From the NCBI GenBank assembly GCA_963942565.1, contig OZ012685.1:53739530-53803529 (forward strand): a stretch of 64,000 nucleotides of DNA, given 5' to 3'. Source of the DNA: Maea johnstoni. Taxonomy: Eukaryota > Annelida > Polychaeta > Spionida > Magelonidae. Below the pieces are notes generated by a model that saw nothing but the letters and a program-made list of their open reading frames with translations, did no database searches and was not told where the DNA came from. Positions 63,993-64,000 of this stretch are shown in pieces (the first letter of the stretch is position 1; each line of letters begins with the position of its first letter). The translations under genes were made by a program, and so were the position numbers.

Positions 63993-64000
63993 TATATATA
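63921..64000. repeat. (TA)n palindrome at window end
   Basis: TATTTATTTATTTATATATA leads into TA alternate and out through TATAAATAAATAAATATATA, a mirrored arrangement. Cut by the window edge. Confidence 0.97.

Overview
The window looks like AT-rich nuclear DNA from an invertebrate animal. One conserved gene is spread over 42 kb as 23 short exons with canonical GT/AG introns. The remainder is introns and flanks packed with short non-autonomous DNA transposons, tRNA-derived SINEs, minisatellites and (TA)n or trinucleotide arrays. A marine deuterostome (echinoderm or hemichordate) is my best guess from the gene's similarity to vertebrate PDXDC1 and from the SINE type, but the sequence does not prove it. 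I saw no bacterial-style operon, CRISPR array, functional tRNA or rRNA gene, and no reverse transcriptase, integrase, capsid or envelope reading frame.

The gene (plus strand, 1422-43925) is an orthologue of PDXDC1, pyridoxal-dependent decarboxylase domain-containing protein 1. I chained 23 exons by splice sites and by similarity to my memory of the vertebrate protein. Their lengths total 2514 nt, exactly 838 codons, ending in TAG at 43923-43925. Phases agree at every junction. The decarboxylase-like fold is encoded by exons 3-19, a second helical segment by exons 20-21, and a Pro/Glu/Ala-rich tail by exons 22-23. The three positions that normally hold PLP in group II decarboxylases appear replaced (Arg187, Gln274, Ala305), so this is probably a pseudo-decarboxylase. 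The true 5' end may lie upstream of base 1.

Layout: 1-1421, minisatellite plus unassigned DNA; 1422-27237, exons 1-18 with repeat-filled introns; 27238-33622, large intron 18; 33623-36878, exons 19-22; 36879-43801, intron 22, which contains a 145-bp palindrome, an 89-bp tandem array and a tandem array of SINE tRNA-like heads; 43802-43925, terminal exon directly behind a (TTA)n tract; 44-54 kb, repeat-rich intergenic DNA; 54-57 kb, a modular repeat array; 57.0-57.8 kb, a possible minus-strand terminal exon and inverted copies of it; 57.9-60.3 kb, a CpG-richer block with YY1-like motifs, a run of perfect hairpins, an exact 183-bp tandem duplication and a compact promoter-like module; 61.8-63.6 kb, a minisatellite interrupted by a 680-bp fold-back element; 63.9-64 kb, (TA)n.

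Two themes stand out. First, small tandem duplications repeatedly overlap exon edges of the gene (exon 3, the acceptor of exon 9, the acceptor of exon 17), leaving ghost or decoy splice sites. Second, several unrelated mini-element families share TTAA flanks and CCC...GGG termini, as expected of piggyBac-type MITEs.
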